The translations under genes were made by a program, and so were the position numbers. A model generated the notes under the pieces. The model ran no database searches, was not told the origin of the DNA, and saw only the letters and a list, made by a program, of their open reading frames with translations. From Geopsychrobacter electrodiphilus DSM 16401 (GTDB lineage Bacteria; Desulfobacterota; Desulfuromonadia; Desulfuromonadales; Geopsychrobacteraceae), in NCBI RefSeq assembly GCF_000384395.1, contig NZ_ARWE01000001.1, forward strand, positions 62,001 to 126,000: a stretch of 64,000 nucleotides of DNA. Reading direction: 5' to 3'. Shown in pieces: positions 34,823-43,869 of this stretch (position 1 is the stretch's first letter; each line of letters opens with the position of its first letter).

Positions 34823-36637
34823 TTAACCCTCTTCCTGGGCCGCTGCATGTTTTTCTTTCAATTCATATTCCTTTTTGCTGGTTTCCCAGGCATCGACCTT
34901 CTGCCAGCGAGACAGGGCGAAGGATTCAAGGGCTGCAGCCAGGCCGAATGAGAACACGCTGACGACAAGGCCAAGTCCGCTGATACTGAGCATGTCTCCC
35001 AGAAAAACTTTGGCTCCGCCGATGATGGTTATCAAAATTGAGACATTGCGCAGCTCTTTGTTCCGCCAGGCCAGAGCGAGGCACATGATCACGGTGGCGG
35101 CGCCATTGATCGAGACGGATTGGATAGACGCCAAGGCAACGGCAACCTGCGCATCAGGATAGCGGAGCAGACCTTGATAGACCAAGACCATGGTCATAAA
35201 ATAGCCGTTAGCTAAGCCGGCAAGTAAAACCAGCACTGCTGACCGGTCAAGTTTGTCGAAATTCCCAAACAGGGACGATTCTGCGGGGGGTGAATTCTTA
35301 CGGCAATAGCGATAGTGAGCCAGGCCGAAGAGGCCACAGACGCCACTCACGACCAGGCCATCAATAAAGTGATCGGCGACACCTTCGCCGCCCAGAAACC
35401 AGGTGAGCGAGAGGGTGACGAAGATTTGCAGCATGTAGGACGTTGCCCGCATGCCGCCGCTCCCCCAGCGGGTTGAGAGGATATTAACCCCCAATGCCAG
35501 TATTGACAGAAGCGGTAAAGCATAAAGCATGCTGCCGAAAAGATCAGGCAGCGAGACGCAGAGCAGTGCGACTCCAGCAAGAGTGAACGCATTGGTACCC
35601 GGTGCACGTGATAGCTTGCGCCGGGAGAGTCTCCAGGCGATGATCAGGTGTAGAATTGCAATCAGAGTAGAAATTCCGCCGAAGACGGGCAAGTTTTCAA
35701 CCGGAAAACGGACAAACCAGTGCGCCCAGAGGACATTGATAAACGGCAGGGCCAGGTCGAATTTGGAGATGCGCTGATCCCCACTGCGTAAGATGCCGAG
35801 CAGGGCGATGCCCAGCAAGGTACCTCCGAGGAGCAAAGAGACCGGGATGATCCACCCTGGAGCAAGGTTGGCTTGCAGTTCACCGCCAAAGTTAACAAAA
35901 GAGCCAAGTTTGGTCCGCCAGAGCATCAGCATAAAGAGGGTGGACACGAGTGTTACCCAGCGAAGCCAGGAACTGCGTTTTAAGCGGGTCGCAAAGAAGG
36001 CCAGGATGTTTGATAGCCAGAGGACCAACGCCAGATAGGGGAAGAAGGGGGCTGGCCAGTCTATGGCCACACTTGAGAGGCACATCCCGAAGGTCCCGAC
36101 CAGAATCGGCAGACTGACTCGCTGCCAGTAACTTGTAAGGGCCAGACCTATACCTGTTGCGGCTAGTGTCATATAGGCCAGTTCGGCAGGGATGGAATCA
36201 AAGCGGGCGTGTGATTCCAGGACGATGCTGAACATCAACAGACCGCCGCTGATCGAGAAGACCGGGGCAAGTTCACTCTTCTTGGCGTAGAGGAACCAGC
36301 CTGTGAAGGCGATAGAAGCGGCGTACACCATGCCGAGCAGCGACCCGATCTGGGGGTCGATGGTGCCGGCATCGGTCAGAGTCCTTAGACCCAGAGCCAC
36401 AACCATTAAAAAGCTGAGAGCAGCAATGCGGGGTAATAGCGAGCTGCCTCCCATCAGTTGCAGCAGGCGATTGCCGGTTTTTTTTGTGGTTTTAGTGGTT
36501 TGGGCTGTTTTTGCAGGAGATTCGGAGAGGAGACCGGACCTTAGCGCTTGTTCCAGTTGAACAACTCGTAGAGTCAGGGATTCGACTTGTTGGCTGAGAT
36601 CGTCAAGGCTAAGTTTAGGGCCCGTCTGGTTAGACAT
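34823..36637 (-). CDS. Polytopic membrane protein with N-terminal coiled coil (DUF2339-like)
   Basis: 604 aa. A short cytoplasmic coiled coil at 8-38 (LDDLSQQVESLTLRVVQLEQ) is followed by about 16 hydrophobic segments from residue 67 to 590. This layout resembles the DUF2339 membrane family (PF10101); that assignment is tentative and from memory. No transporter or enzyme motif is evident. The C-terminus is charged (KKEYELKEKHAAAQEEG). It is transcribed alone, convergent with the octahaem cytochrome and divergent from the tetrahaem cytochrome. Function unknown. Confidence 0.6.
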   Translation of the reverse strand: MSNQTGPKLSLDDLSQQVESLTLRVVQLEQALRSGLLSESPAKTAQTTKTTKKTGNRLLQLMGGSSLLPRIAALSFLMVVALGLRTLTDAGTIDPQIGSLLGMVYAASIAFTGWFLYAKKSELAPVFSISGGLLMFSIVLESHARFDSIPAELAYMTLAATGIGLALTSYWQRVSLPILVGTFGMCLSSVAIDWPAPFFPYLALVLWLSNILAFFATRLKRSSWLRWVTLVSTLFMLMLWRTKLGSFVNFGGELQANLAPGWIIPVSLLLGGTLLGIALLGILRSGDQRISKFDLALPFINVLWAHWFVRFPVENLPVFGGISTLIAILHLIIAWRLSRRKLSRAPGTNAFTLAGVALLCVSLPDLFGSMLYALPLLSILALGVNILSTRWGSGGMRATSYMLQIFVTLSLTWFLGGEGVADHFIDGLVVSGVCGLFGLAHYRYCRKNSPPAESSLFGNFDKLDRSAVLVLLAGLANGYFMTMVLVYQGLLRYPDAQVAVALASIQSVSINGAATVIMCLALAWRNKELRNVSILITIIGGAKVFLGDMLSISGLGLVVSVFSFGLAAALESFALSRWQKVDAWETSKKEYELKEKHAAAQEEG

Positions 36638-36800
36638 GAAGTCCTCCGATATTTCAAACAGTATTATATGATGCTGGGCTTATGAGCCCCAATTTGCGTA
36701 TGTGACATATATCCTTCAGGCCTGATATTATCATAGAGCCTGGAAAATATACCACAATTTCCGTTTATACCATATAGATGTTAAGTGGTTGAGATAATTG

Positions 36801-36830
36801 TTGACTTGGCAGCTAAGCTTGTCCAATAAT
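36801..36830 (+). promoter_or_regulatory. Candidate sigma70 promoter for the tetrahaem cytochrome operon
   Basis: TTGACT (36801-36806), 18-nt spacer, AATAAT (36825-36830). A palindrome AGAACA-t-TGTTCT (36833-36845) lies directly at the expected transcription start. Confidence 0.5.
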
Positions 36831-36832
36831 CA

Positions 36833-36845
36833 AGAACATTGTTCT
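36833..36845. promoter_or_regulatory. Palindrome AGAACA-t-TGTTCT at the cytochrome operon start site
   Basis: A perfect 6+1+6 inverted repeat on the predicted +1. The core AACATTGTT is also present in the palindrome upstream of fadL (minus strand at 29887-29901), so one regulator might bind both. Confidence 0.4.
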
Positions 36846-36875
36846 AAAATATCGATTTAGACAGGGAGGAAACTA

Positions 36876-37346
36876 GTGAAAAAACACGTGTGGCGGCCGC
36901 TCTATGTGGTCATTGGGCTTGTAGCCGGCATTCTGATTTTTAGAATGTTTTACGTTCCAGCCGATTTCGGGGTTCAAGATCGCGGGTATACTTTTGGTTT
37001 TCACCGACTGAGCAACGAGCAAGAGTGGAAAAATTTCCCTGCTAAGTATAAGAGTTCCGACTATTGCGCTGGATGCCACGAAGACAACAGCGCAAGTATC
37101 GCCAAATCTGATCATGGCATCATCCCCTGCGAGGATTGCCACGGTCCCGCCTTGAATCATCCGGAAGATCCAGAAAAATTAACGATCAACCGTAGCCGCG
37201 ATCTGTGTCTGCGCTGTCATTCAAAGTTGTTTATGCCTTCCAGCCAGCGTAATGACCTGCGTGGCATCGATCCGAAAACCCATAATTCGGGGATCGAATG
37301 TGCCGAGTGCCATAATCCGCACAACCCGAGTCTGGAGAATATGTAA
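36876..37346 (+). CDS. Membrane-anchored tetrahaem cytochrome c (CbcS-like)
   Basis: 156 aa with an N-terminal anchor helix (about 7-27) and four CxxCH motifs (CAGCH, CEDCH, CLRCH, CAECH). HGIIPCEDCHGPALNHPEDP is typical of menaquinol-linked cytochromes. It is the first gene of a three-gene operon with an Fe-S protein 2 bp away and an NrfD-type membrane subunit. This set matches, in order and kind, the Cbc4 complex (CbcSTU) described in Geobacter and related quinone/cytochrome modules; that comparison rests on gene order and my recollection of the complex. It presumably passes electrons between the quinone pool and periplasmic carriers. Confidence 0.85.
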   Translation: MKKHVWRPLYVVIGLVAGILIFRMFYVPADFGVQDRGYTFGFHRLSNEQEWKNFPAKYKSSDYCAGCHEDNSASIAKSDHGIIPCEDCHGPALNHPEDPEKLTINRSRDLCLRCHSKLFMPSSQRNDLRGIDPKTHNSGIECAECHNPHNPSLENM

Positions 37347-37348
37347 CC

Positions 37349-38122
37349 ATGAAGAGACGCGATTTTATTAAAAGTACCGCTGTCTTTGTCTCTGGAGCGG
37401 CGGTCTCGACATCAGCTCTGGTAATGCTCGATCCTCAGGAAGTTCTTGCAGAGAACCCTGAATTGCGCTGGGGATTTCTGGTTGATACGCTTAAGTGTGT
37501 TGGTTGCGGTATGTGTGTCAAGGCCTGCAAACTGGAAAATGATATCCCCTATGATGCCAATGTGACCCGAACCTGGGTCGAGCGTTATGTGATGACCCGG
37601 GATGGAGAGGTGTTCAAGGATTGTCCCAAAGGTGCGCGTGACGGCTACACCAGTAAGTTGATTGATGAAAATGCCTCGGGAATGAAGCTGGTGTCAGACA
37701 AGGACATTACCCAGGCGTTTTTCGTGCCCAAGCTCTGCAATCACTGTGAATTGCCTGCTTGTGTTCAGGTCTGTCCGGTCGGTGCGACTTACGGGACCAA
37801 GGATGGCGTGGTCCTGATTGACCGCACCTGGTGTATCGGTTGCGGTTACTGCATCATGGCCTGTCCCTACGGTGTGCGTTTTTTCCACCCGGTGGTTCAT
37901 ACTGCGGACAAATGTACGCTCTGCTATCACCGGATCAGCAACGGTGGCAACACCGCCTGTGCTCAGGCTTGCCCCTTTGGTGCCCGCAAGTTGGCGAACC
38001 TGCGTGATCATAAAGATCCAGTTACCAAGATCATTATGACGCAACGGGTCGGGGTCTTGCGCCCGGAGTATGGGACCAAGCCACAATGTTATTACATTGG
38101 ATTAAACGAGGAGGTGCGCTGA
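37349..38122 (+). CDS. Tat-exported Fe-S subunit of an NrfC/HmcB/PsrB type (CbcT-like)
   Basis: 257 aa. Tat signal MKRRDFIKSTAVF then four ferredoxin-type cluster motifs: CVGCGMCVKAC, CNHCELPACVQVCP, CIGCGYCIMACP and CTLCYHRISNGG...C, the arrangement of DMSO reductase beta-type proteins. It mediates electron flow between the cytochrome subunit and the NrfD membrane subunit on the periplasmic face. The start lies 2 bp past the cytochrome stop, with a GAGAATATGTAACC region upstream. The extended C-terminus (YYIGLNEEVR) runs to the next gene start. Confidence 0.9.
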   Translation: MKRRDFIKSTAVFVSGAAVSTSALVMLDPQEVLAENPELRWGFLVDTLKCVGCGMCVKACKLENDIPYDANVTRTWVERYVMTRDGEVFKDCPKGARDGYTSKLIDENASGMKLVSDKDITQAFFVPKLCNHCELPACVQVCPVGATYGTKDGVVLIDRTWCIGCGYCIMACPYGVRFFHPVVHTADKCTLCYHRISNGGNTACAQACPFGARKLANLRDHKDPVTKIIMTQRVGVLRPEYGTKPQCYYIGLNEEVR

Positions 38123-38124
38123 TC

Positions 38125-39423
38125 ATGGTTGAACAAGTTGCTCATCTGATGGTTCATGGCGAGGTCTGGACGATCAAGGACCTCTTCGTCCTGCCAAATG
38201 AATATATTTATTGGGCGATTCAGATCGTTCTTTACCCCTACATGACTGGCTTAGTGGCCGGAGCGTTCGTTCTTTCTTCGCTATACCACGTTTTCGCGGT
38301 CGAAAAACTTAAGGAAATTGCCCGGTTCGCGCTGGTCTTCTCTTTTGCCCTGCTTCCGGTCGCGATGATGCCGCTGCTGTTGCATCTGCAACAGCCGCTT
38401 CGCGGGATCAACGTCATGATGACGCCGCATTTTACCTCGGCCATTTCGGCCTTCGGTATCGTCTTTATGACCTATGGCTGTATCGTTGCCTCCGAGATCT
38501 GGTTCGTCTACCGCAAATTTATTGTCCAGAGCATCCATCGGCTTGGAAATAAGCAACGCAAAGGAGTCGAAGGCCTGCTGCTGATGATTTATAAGGTTAT
38601 AAGTCTCGGCGCCATGGATCTCAGTCCTGAAGCGTTGGAGGCGGATCATAAGGCCACCAAGGTTCTGGCCGGGATCGGGATTCCGGTCGCCTGTTTTCTC
38701 CACGGTTATGCCGGTTTCATTTTTGGCTCGGTTAAGGCGAATGCCTTGTGGATGACGCCGTTGATGCCGGTTATTTTTATTATGTCGGCGATTGTTTCGG
38801 GGATCGCCCTGTGTATTGTCTGTTACGCGCTCTTCATGTGGCTGCGGCGTTGGGCTCTGGCCCGCGGCAAGAACTATTTTCTGCCGGATCAGCTGGCCGG
38901 TACCATGAATCTGTCCGTGGAAGAGATGCATGAAATGCATGATTATGAAACCACGCTGACCGCCAAGTATCTACGGATTTTCATGATCCTGGCCATAACC
39001 CTGGAACTGCTCGATATTATTTTTCGCGGGTACACGGCGGTCAAGTCTTGGGATATTGTGCGCGAAGTCATCTACGAGCGTGATTTTGTTAAGATTTTCG
39101 TTTTCCAGTACGGAATCGGGAATGCTCTTCCCTTCGTGATGCTGTTGTTACCGGGATTGACAACACGGCGTGCCTGTTTAGCGAGTGTGCTGGTGCTGTT
39201 CGGGGTGTTCATGATGCGCTGGAACGTAGTTATCGGTGGGCAGTCTTTTTCGCTAACCTTCGACGGCTTCATGGACTATGTCATGCCGATTATCCCCCAC
39301 AATTTGGAAACTTTCAAAGAGGGTCTGGGGGGAGCTTTGTTGGTTGCAGCGACACCGTTTGTGATCTTTTATTTCCTCAACATGATCTTCCCGGCGTTCT
39401 ACAATGATGATGAAGCTCATTAA
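38125..39423 (+). CDS. NrfD/PsrC-type integral membrane subunit (CbcU-like)
   Basis: 432 aa, about ten transmembrane helices. PsrC/NrfD family proteins bind menaquinone and couple it to the Fe-S subunit. Seen: LKEIARFALVFSFALLPVAM, the SAFGIVFMTYGCIVASEIWF region, VACFLHGYAGFIFGSVKANALWM which matches the quinone-site helix pair, and a C-terminal FLNMIFPAFYNDDEAH. The ATG at 38125 has AGGAGG 12 nt upstream and replaces a longer in-frame ATG at 38086. A strong terminator follows. Confidence 0.92.
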   Translation: MVEQVAHLMVHGEVWTIKDLFVLPNEYIYWAIQIVLYPYMTGLVAGAFVLSSLYHVFAVEKLKEIARFALVFSFALLPVAMMPLLLHLQQPLRGINVMMTPHFTSAISAFGIVFMTYGCIVASEIWFVYRKFIVQSIHRLGNKQRKGVEGLLLMIYKVISLGAMDLSPEALEADHKATKVLAGIGIPVACFLHGYAGFIFGSVKANALWMTPLMPVIFIMSAIVSGIALCIVCYALFMWLRRWALARGKNYFLPDQLAGTMNLSVEEMHEMHDYETTLTAKYLRIFMILAITLELLDIIFRGYTAVKSWDIVREVIYERDFVKIFVFQYGIGNALPFVMLLLPGLTTRRACLASVLVLFGVFMMRWNVVIGGQSFSLTFDGFMDYVMPIIPHNLETFKEGLGGALLVAATPFVIFYFLNMIFPAFYNDDEAH

Positions 39424-39449
39424 GCAACAGATTCTCTCCTGATCGGATC

Positions 39450-39480
39450 AAGGCTGTCTCGATTGAGGCAGCCTTTTTTT
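39450..39480 (+). terminator. Rho-independent terminator after the NrfD operon
   Basis: AAGGCTG-t-CTC pairs with GAG-g-CAGCCTT over the loop GATT, followed by a run of T. It closes the cytochrome/Fe-S/NrfD operon. Confidence 0.8.
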
Positions 39481-39550
39481 CGGGGATTGACTTACGGCAT
39501 GGTGGGTGAGTTAATGACCGGATCCAAGTTTTACTATAAAGGCGAATACG

Positions 39551-39778
39551 ATGCGCTGGAAACTTTACCTCTCATTGATTTTGTTGACCCTGGTGTTGAT
39601 TTTTGTCATGCAAAACACCGAAACGGTCGTTTTTAATTTTTTATTCTGGAACTTTGGACTACCTCGCGCATTACTCCTGCTCGTGGTTTTTGTTGCCGGC
39701 ATTACGACGGGACTGTTGCTGGTAGCCAGCAAACGTCCATCGCGGAGCAAAAATTCCCAAAAGAAGACTGCAGAATAA
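39551..39778 (+). CDS. LapA-domain small membrane protein
   Basis: 75 aa. Two hydrophobic helices (5-20, 36-55) flank FVMQNTETVVFNFLFWNFGLP, the signature of the lipopolysaccharide assembly protein A domain (DUF1049). The tail KRPSRSKNSQKKTAE is basic. It is followed 34 bp later by the isochorismatase-family gene. In E. coli LapA acts with LapB in lipopolysaccharide control; no lapB is visible here, so function is by family only. Confidence 0.85.
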   Translation: MRWKLYLSLILLTLVLIFVMQNTETVVFNFLFWNFGLPRALLLLVVFVAGITTGLLLVASKRPSRSKNSQKKTAE

Positions 39779-39812
39779 CAGCAACGAAATTTCACAGGAA
39801 AGGGATATTTAT

Positions 39813-40391
39813 ATGGGGAAGTTAAAGGAGAACTTCTGGCTACAGCCCGAGCAGGTGGCACTGGTTGTAGTCGACGTGCAGGAGAAGTTGGTTCCCGCCA
39901 TGAACAGTCGGGTCAGTGGCGCACTGGTCCAGCATATTGAACTGCTGCTGGAGGGGTTTGCTTCCTTGGCGCTGCCGGTGATTGCGACCGAACAATATTC
40001 CAAGGGCTTGGGTCATACCATCTCCAGCCTTAATGCGGCGACGCGCCAGAGTTGTATCGAGAAGACCAGTTTCTCTTGCTGCGGCGAACCCAGCTTCATG
40101 GCCGCGCTTGAAAAAACCGGGGCTAAACAGGTGGTTCTGGTCGGGATGGAAGCGCATGTCTGTGTGTTGCAGACCCTGCTCGATCTGCGCGATCAGGGTT
40201 ATACGGTGCATCTGGTAAAAGACGCCGTCTGCTCACGCTTTAAGTCGGATTTTGAAACGGCAGTTGCTACTGCTACTGCCGCTGGTGCCGTGATGACCAG
40301 TACTGAGATCGTGCTTTTCCAATTGGTCGGCGGTGCTACGCATCCCGGTTTCAAAACAGTTTCCCAGCTGGCCCGGCGGCGCACCCTCTGA
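39813..40391 (+). CDS. Isochorismatase-family hydrolase (nicotinamidase-like)
   Basis: 192 aa, cysteine hydrolase fold. The catalytic triad can be placed at D21 (VVVDVQEKL), K84 (EKTSFSCCG) and C117 (GMEAHVCVLQT). YcaC-like members act on unknown small amides. It belongs with the downstream gene, whose ATG overlaps its TGA by one base (TGATG). A ribosome site AGGAAAGG precedes the start. Confidence 0.9.
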   Translation: MGKLKENFWLQPEQVALVVVDVQEKLVPAMNSRVSGALVQHIELLLEGFASLALPVIATEQYSKGLGHTISSLNAATRQSCIEKTSFSCCGEPSFMAALEKTGAKQVVLVGMEAHVCVLQTLLDLRDQGYTVHLVKDAVCSRFKSDFETAVATATAAGAVMTSTEIVLFQLVGGATHPGFKTVSQLARRRTL

Positions 40392-40747
40392 TGGATGACC
40401 TGACCGCTGCGCAGCAGGACGAATTATGCTCCATGATCCGGCAAGGTTGTGTCGAGTTGGAGCAGTCGCTCGAAAGGTCCAGCGCAAGCAGCAAGCCGAT
40501 TGATCTGGATGAACCGATCGGGCGCCTGTCACGCGTGGCTGCGATGCAGCAACAGCAGATGGCGCTTGCGGGTCGGCAGGCCCAAACGCGGCGATTGCAA
40601 CTGCTGAGGAATGCACTGCAGGCCATCGCGAGTAACCAATATGGTACCTGTCGGCGTTGCGAAGAACCGATCGGTTATCAGCGGCTAAAAGTTCAACCCG
40701 AAAGTCCCTTCTGTCGGGAGTGCCAAAGTTGTTCCGAAAAGTTATAA
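40391..40747 (+). CDS. DksA/TraR-type zinc finger protein
   Basis: 118 aa. The C-terminal CRRCEEPIGYQRLKVQPES...CREC is a C4 DksA/TraR zinc finger. An alpha-helical N-terminal half (coiled-coil region CVELEQSLERSS) replaces the DksA hairpin and is short, so it is nearer to TraR/YbiI-size proteins. Such proteins can bind the RNA polymerase secondary channel; whether this one does is unknown. It is translationally coupled to the isochorismatase gene. Confidence 0.85.
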   Translation: MDDLTAAQQDELCSMIRQGCVELEQSLERSSASSKPIDLDEPIGRLSRVAAMQQQQMALAGRQAQTRRLQLLRNALQAIASNQYGTCRRCEEPIGYQRLKVQPESPFCRECQSCSEKL

Positions 40748-40789
40748 ACCATCCTTAATCATCTTCAGCAGGATTTATAAAGGATAAAC

Positions 40790-41227
40790 ATGTCGAATCT
40801 GTTTTTGCTGCTGGCAATTTTTATCGGTGGTGCCGCTGCTACAGTTCAACCGCCGATCAACGCCCGTCTGGCCGAAAAGGTCGGGATTCTGGAAGCGGCA
40901 ACCGTTTCGTTTTTGGTTGGAACTCTGGTGCTGGTGCTGGTGTCGCTCAGCGTCGGACGGGGTTCGTTTCGGGGGATTCTTCAGGTCGAGTGGTGGCAGC
41001 TGACAGGTGGACTGTTCGGCGCGTTCTTTGTCACGCTGACGATTCTGGCGGTGCCTAAGCTTGGGACCGGAACCGTGATGGCGGCTTTGATTGTGGCCCA
41101 GTTGGCGACGGGGGTTGTCTTCGATCATTTTGGCCTGTTCGGCATGCGCCAGATCCCTTTTGATCTGGGGCGTCTCGCCGGAGTTGTGCTGCTGATGGTC
41201 GGGGTCGCGTTGATTTATCGCAGATAG
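40790..41227 (+). CDS. YdcZ-like DMT-superfamily membrane protein (DUF606)
   Basis: 145 aa, five predicted transmembrane helices, the half-size YdcZ/DUF606 type. The start MSNLFLLLAIFIGGAAATVQPPINARLAEKV, the internal GGLFGAFFVTLTILAVPKLG, and DLGRLAGVVLLMVGVALIYRR are typical. The transport substrate is unknown for the family. A run of AGGATAAAC precedes the ATG. The stop is followed by a 114-bp gap with no terminator evident. Confidence 0.85.
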   Translation: MSNLFLLLAIFIGGAAATVQPPINARLAEKVGILEAATVSFLVGTLVLVLVSLSVGRGSFRGILQVEWWQLTGGLFGAFFVTLTILAVPKLGTGTVMAALIVAQLATGVVFDHFGLFGMRQIPFDLGRLAGVVLLMVGVALIYRR

Positions 41228-41341
41228 CCCTTCGGGTTTTGAGCCGCCGACAATATCGACCAGAGATCGTGCATTCGCACTGTCGATCGACACCTCTGAT
41301 CTCCCACTGCGTGTTCCTTCCGAGCCTTGGATCCTTAATTT

Positions 41342-43183
41342 TTAGATAATTCCGTGTAGCGGTCCATTTTTGGCACCGAGCGCATCGACCTGCCTTTCAA
41401 TCTGCGGGTCATCGGTCAGCGGGGGGGCATGCTGGGGTTTGATCCGGGCATCAATCACCAAAGGGCCAGTGCATCCCCAGTGCTTGGCCAGAATCGTTTC
41501 GCCGACACCGTAGATGTCAGCTGCCGGGTTGCTCCGGGTAAATGCAACCCACAGCCAGTTGTTGAGGGTCGCGGCGCAGAAGTTACTGTCATCAACAATC
41601 AGGATCAGTGGAAAGGTAGTCAAAGGGTTGGCCGAATCAATACTGGTGCAGAATTGCTCCAGGTGAAGGTCGGCTCCCGGCTGATATGTCTTGCAGGGCG
41701 GGCCTTTGACGAGCAGCACCCCGGGAAGGGCAAGCCGTGGATTGTCGAAACCGACGGGTAATTTTATAGTCTCGGGAACCCGCAGGGGCAGCTCACGCCG
41801 CGCTGCACCGACGGCGGCGATCACGACTTTGGAGCCACGATTCAAGCCGTCACCGCTGTAATCGAGGGTGTCGATGGTGGTGCTGGTTTGAAAGTGCAGA
41901 TCACGTCGCCAGTCGACTCGTTCGAGCAGATGGTTAAAGAACGCCGGGATGTCGTGGATATCGAGTCGCTGATGATCGTTTTCAGCGATTATCAGCAGAT
42001 ATTTGGCCAGGGATAACTGCCCTTGACCGAGGATCGCATTGGCCTGGGTCAGCAACTCCTGAGGCCGCTGAAGATGATCATAGGGGGTGTAGCGTTCGCT
42101 GCCAATGGCGAGCAGCAGCGGATGGACACCGGCGGCATCGACTGCATGCACCGCCTTCACTCCGGGGAGCACCTCGGGGATCAGGGTCCCGGTCAGTTCA
42201 TGGATAAAGGCCCCGAAGCTGGTATCTTCCTGCGGCGGTCGGCCGACGGTGGTGAAGGGCCAGATCGCATCGGGGCGATGAAAGACCGCGTCGACCTTCA
42301 CCAGTGGAAAATCATGGGACAGACTGTAATAGCCGAGATGGTCGCCAAAGGGCCCTTCCGGCTTCTTCTGGCGGGGATCAATGGTGCCGCAGATCACGAA
42401 ATCGGCTTCGGCTGGCATCGGCAGATTTCCGGGGCCCTTGACCAGCGGAATCCGGTGTCCGGCCAGGAGTCCGGCAAAGGCAAGCTCCGGCATCCCTTCA
42501 GGGAGCGGCATCACCGCCGCAACCGTCATGGCCGGCGGACCGCCGATGAAAATATTGACCCGCAACGGGCGGCCCAGGGCGAGGGCTTCGCGATGATGCA
42601 CGCCGATGCCACGATGAATCTGGTAATGCAGGCCAATCTCTTCGTTCTCGATATAATCATTGCCCGACAACTGAACCCGGTACATGCCAAGATTCGAGCT
42701 GCGCAGACCCGGGTGGTTCGGGCTTTCGGTGTAAACCTGCGGCAGGGTGATAAAGGCTCCGCCATCCATCGGCCAGCTTTTGAGCTGTGGTAGTTCGGCG
42801 ATGCAGGTCTGCTGAAGCATGATCGGCCCTGATTTGACCCGCTTCGGCACGAGATGCAGGGCCGCGATCGGCGCACGCAGCAGGTTTGATGGATGTTTGA
42901 ACAGTTGTTTGGGATCGATCTTCAGTTTAACCAGGGTTTCAACCCTGCGCAGGCTGTCTCGAAACAGATAGCGGGTGCGATTCAGGGTGCCGAACAGGTT
43001 GGCAACCGCCGGAAAGCTGCAGCCTTCAAGGTTGCTAAACAACAAGGCCGGGCCCTGTGCCTGATAGACGCGTCGTTGAATCGCACCGGCCAGCAGATTG
43101 GGGTCGATCGGCTGATTGATGCGGATTAGCTGGCCAGTTTTTTCGAGTTCAGAAACGGCTTGTTTAAGTGTGCGGTATCCCAT
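41342..43183 (-). CDS. UbiD-family decarboxylase
   Basis: 613 aa, longer than classical UbiD (about 490) but usual for the menaquinone/aromatic-acid decarboxylases of Desulfobacterota. Seen: NLFGTLNRTRYLFRDSLRR at the start, YQIHRGIGVHHREALALG, MTVAAVMPLPEG, the conserved acid in KKPEGPFGDHLGYYSLSHD (the prenyl-FMN site Glu), and PFTTVGRPPQEDTSFG. It uses prenylated FMN from a UbiX partner that is not in the window. It may act in menaquinone biosynthesis; the substrate is not fixed. Monocistronic. Confidence 0.88.
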   Translation of the reverse strand: MGYRTLKQAVSELEKTGQLIRINQPIDPNLLAGAIQRRVYQAQGPALLFSNLEGCSFPAVANLFGTLNRTRYLFRDSLRRVETLVKLKIDPKQLFKHPSNLLRAPIAALHLVPKRVKSGPIMLQQTCIAELPQLKSWPMDGGAFITLPQVYTESPNHPGLRSSNLGMYRVQLSGNDYIENEEIGLHYQIHRGIGVHHREALALGRPLRVNIFIGGPPAMTVAAVMPLPEGMPELAFAGLLAGHRIPLVKGPGNLPMPAEADFVICGTIDPRQKKPEGPFGDHLGYYSLSHDFPLVKVDAVFHRPDAIWPFTTVGRPPQEDTSFGAFIHELTGTLIPEVLPGVKAVHAVDAAGVHPLLLAIGSERYTPYDHLQRPQELLTQANAILGQGQLSLAKYLLIIAENDHQRLDIHDIPAFFNHLLERVDWRRDLHFQTSTTIDTLDYSGDGLNRGSKVVIAAVGAARRELPLRVPETIKLPVGFDNPRLALPGVLLVKGPPCKTYQPGADLHLEQFCTSIDSANPLTTFPLILIVDDSNFCAATLNNWLWVAFTRSNPAADIYGVGETILAKHWGCTGPLVIDARIKPQHAPPLTDDPQIERQVDALGAKNGPLHGII

Positions 43184-43256
43184 AAAACCTCAGGGTCTTA
43201 GAAGCGCAAAGGATGAAGACAGCCTGTGCCATTTATAGATCATGACGAGATGTATA

Positions 43257-43772
43257 TCAACCGGGCGGAGGGGCCTGGGGTTTCAGCCGCTTGGTCTTCT
43301 TCTGTGGATACTGGATATTAATCGACTGCTGCTGAGATGGGGAAGCAAACAGAAAGCGTGCCTTTTTAAAATCGGGAGGACCGAAGTTCGGCTTGGGATT
43401 TAGTGAAAAACCGAAACCTTCAAGCGGAAAGCCGGACAAAGATTTATCCATTTGGCCGTTCATATTTTCATCATGAAGTACGGCGATTGCATAGACATGA
43501 TAGGGCAGTTTTCCCAGGGTAATATGGGCCCGCCGGTCATGAATCGGAAGGTGGAGACGTTTGATGTTTGGCGCGTCCTTATCTGGAAAACCCGGAGGAC
43601 CTGGGTAAATGAAGACAAGCGCCTCTCCTGAACTATTTCGAAAGCTTTGAAAGCTAAGGTCCAATCGCCCCTCTCCCGCAGGAACCGTAGCAACTGGAAT
43701 GGAGGTGCCGCAGGCTCCGAGTAAGAGCAGAAGAGCGAGAGTGCTGAAACGGGTGGCCAAAAAAAGAATCAA
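43257..43772 (-). CDS. DUF2141-type lipoprotein
   Basis: 171 aa. Signal peptide with lipobox LGAC, then an immunoglobulin-like DUF2141 domain with HVYAIAVLHDENMNGQMDKSLSGFPLEGFGFS, the family's hallmark. It is longer than most by a C-terminal FASPSQQQSINIQYPQKK tail rich in Pro. Function unknown; likely an outer-membrane-anchored periplasmic or surface protein. A divergent dihaem cytochrome lies about 100 bp away. Confidence 0.8.
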   Translation of the reverse strand: MILFLATRFSTLALLLLLGACGTSIPVATVPAGEGRLDLSFQSFRNSSGEALVFIYPGPPGFPDKDAPNIKRLHLPIHDRRAHITLGKLPYHVYAIAVLHDENMNGQMDKSLSGFPLEGFGFSLNPKPNFGPPDFKKARFLFASPSQQQSINIQYPQKKTKRLKPQAPPPG

Positions 43773-43869
43773 AATCAGGGCTCCGAAGCGTGTAAAATTA
43801 ATTGGTCGATGCTAAAGTGTACCCGTGTTCATGTCTGAGCGGAAGAGTCCATTTAAAGATGAGGTTACG

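Noticed and set aside
36801-36830. A sigma54 promoter in front of the tetrahaem cytochrome operon (TTGGCAG...CTTGT)
   Set aside because: The required GC is not 10 nt from GG; a sigma70 pair with good boxes fits better.
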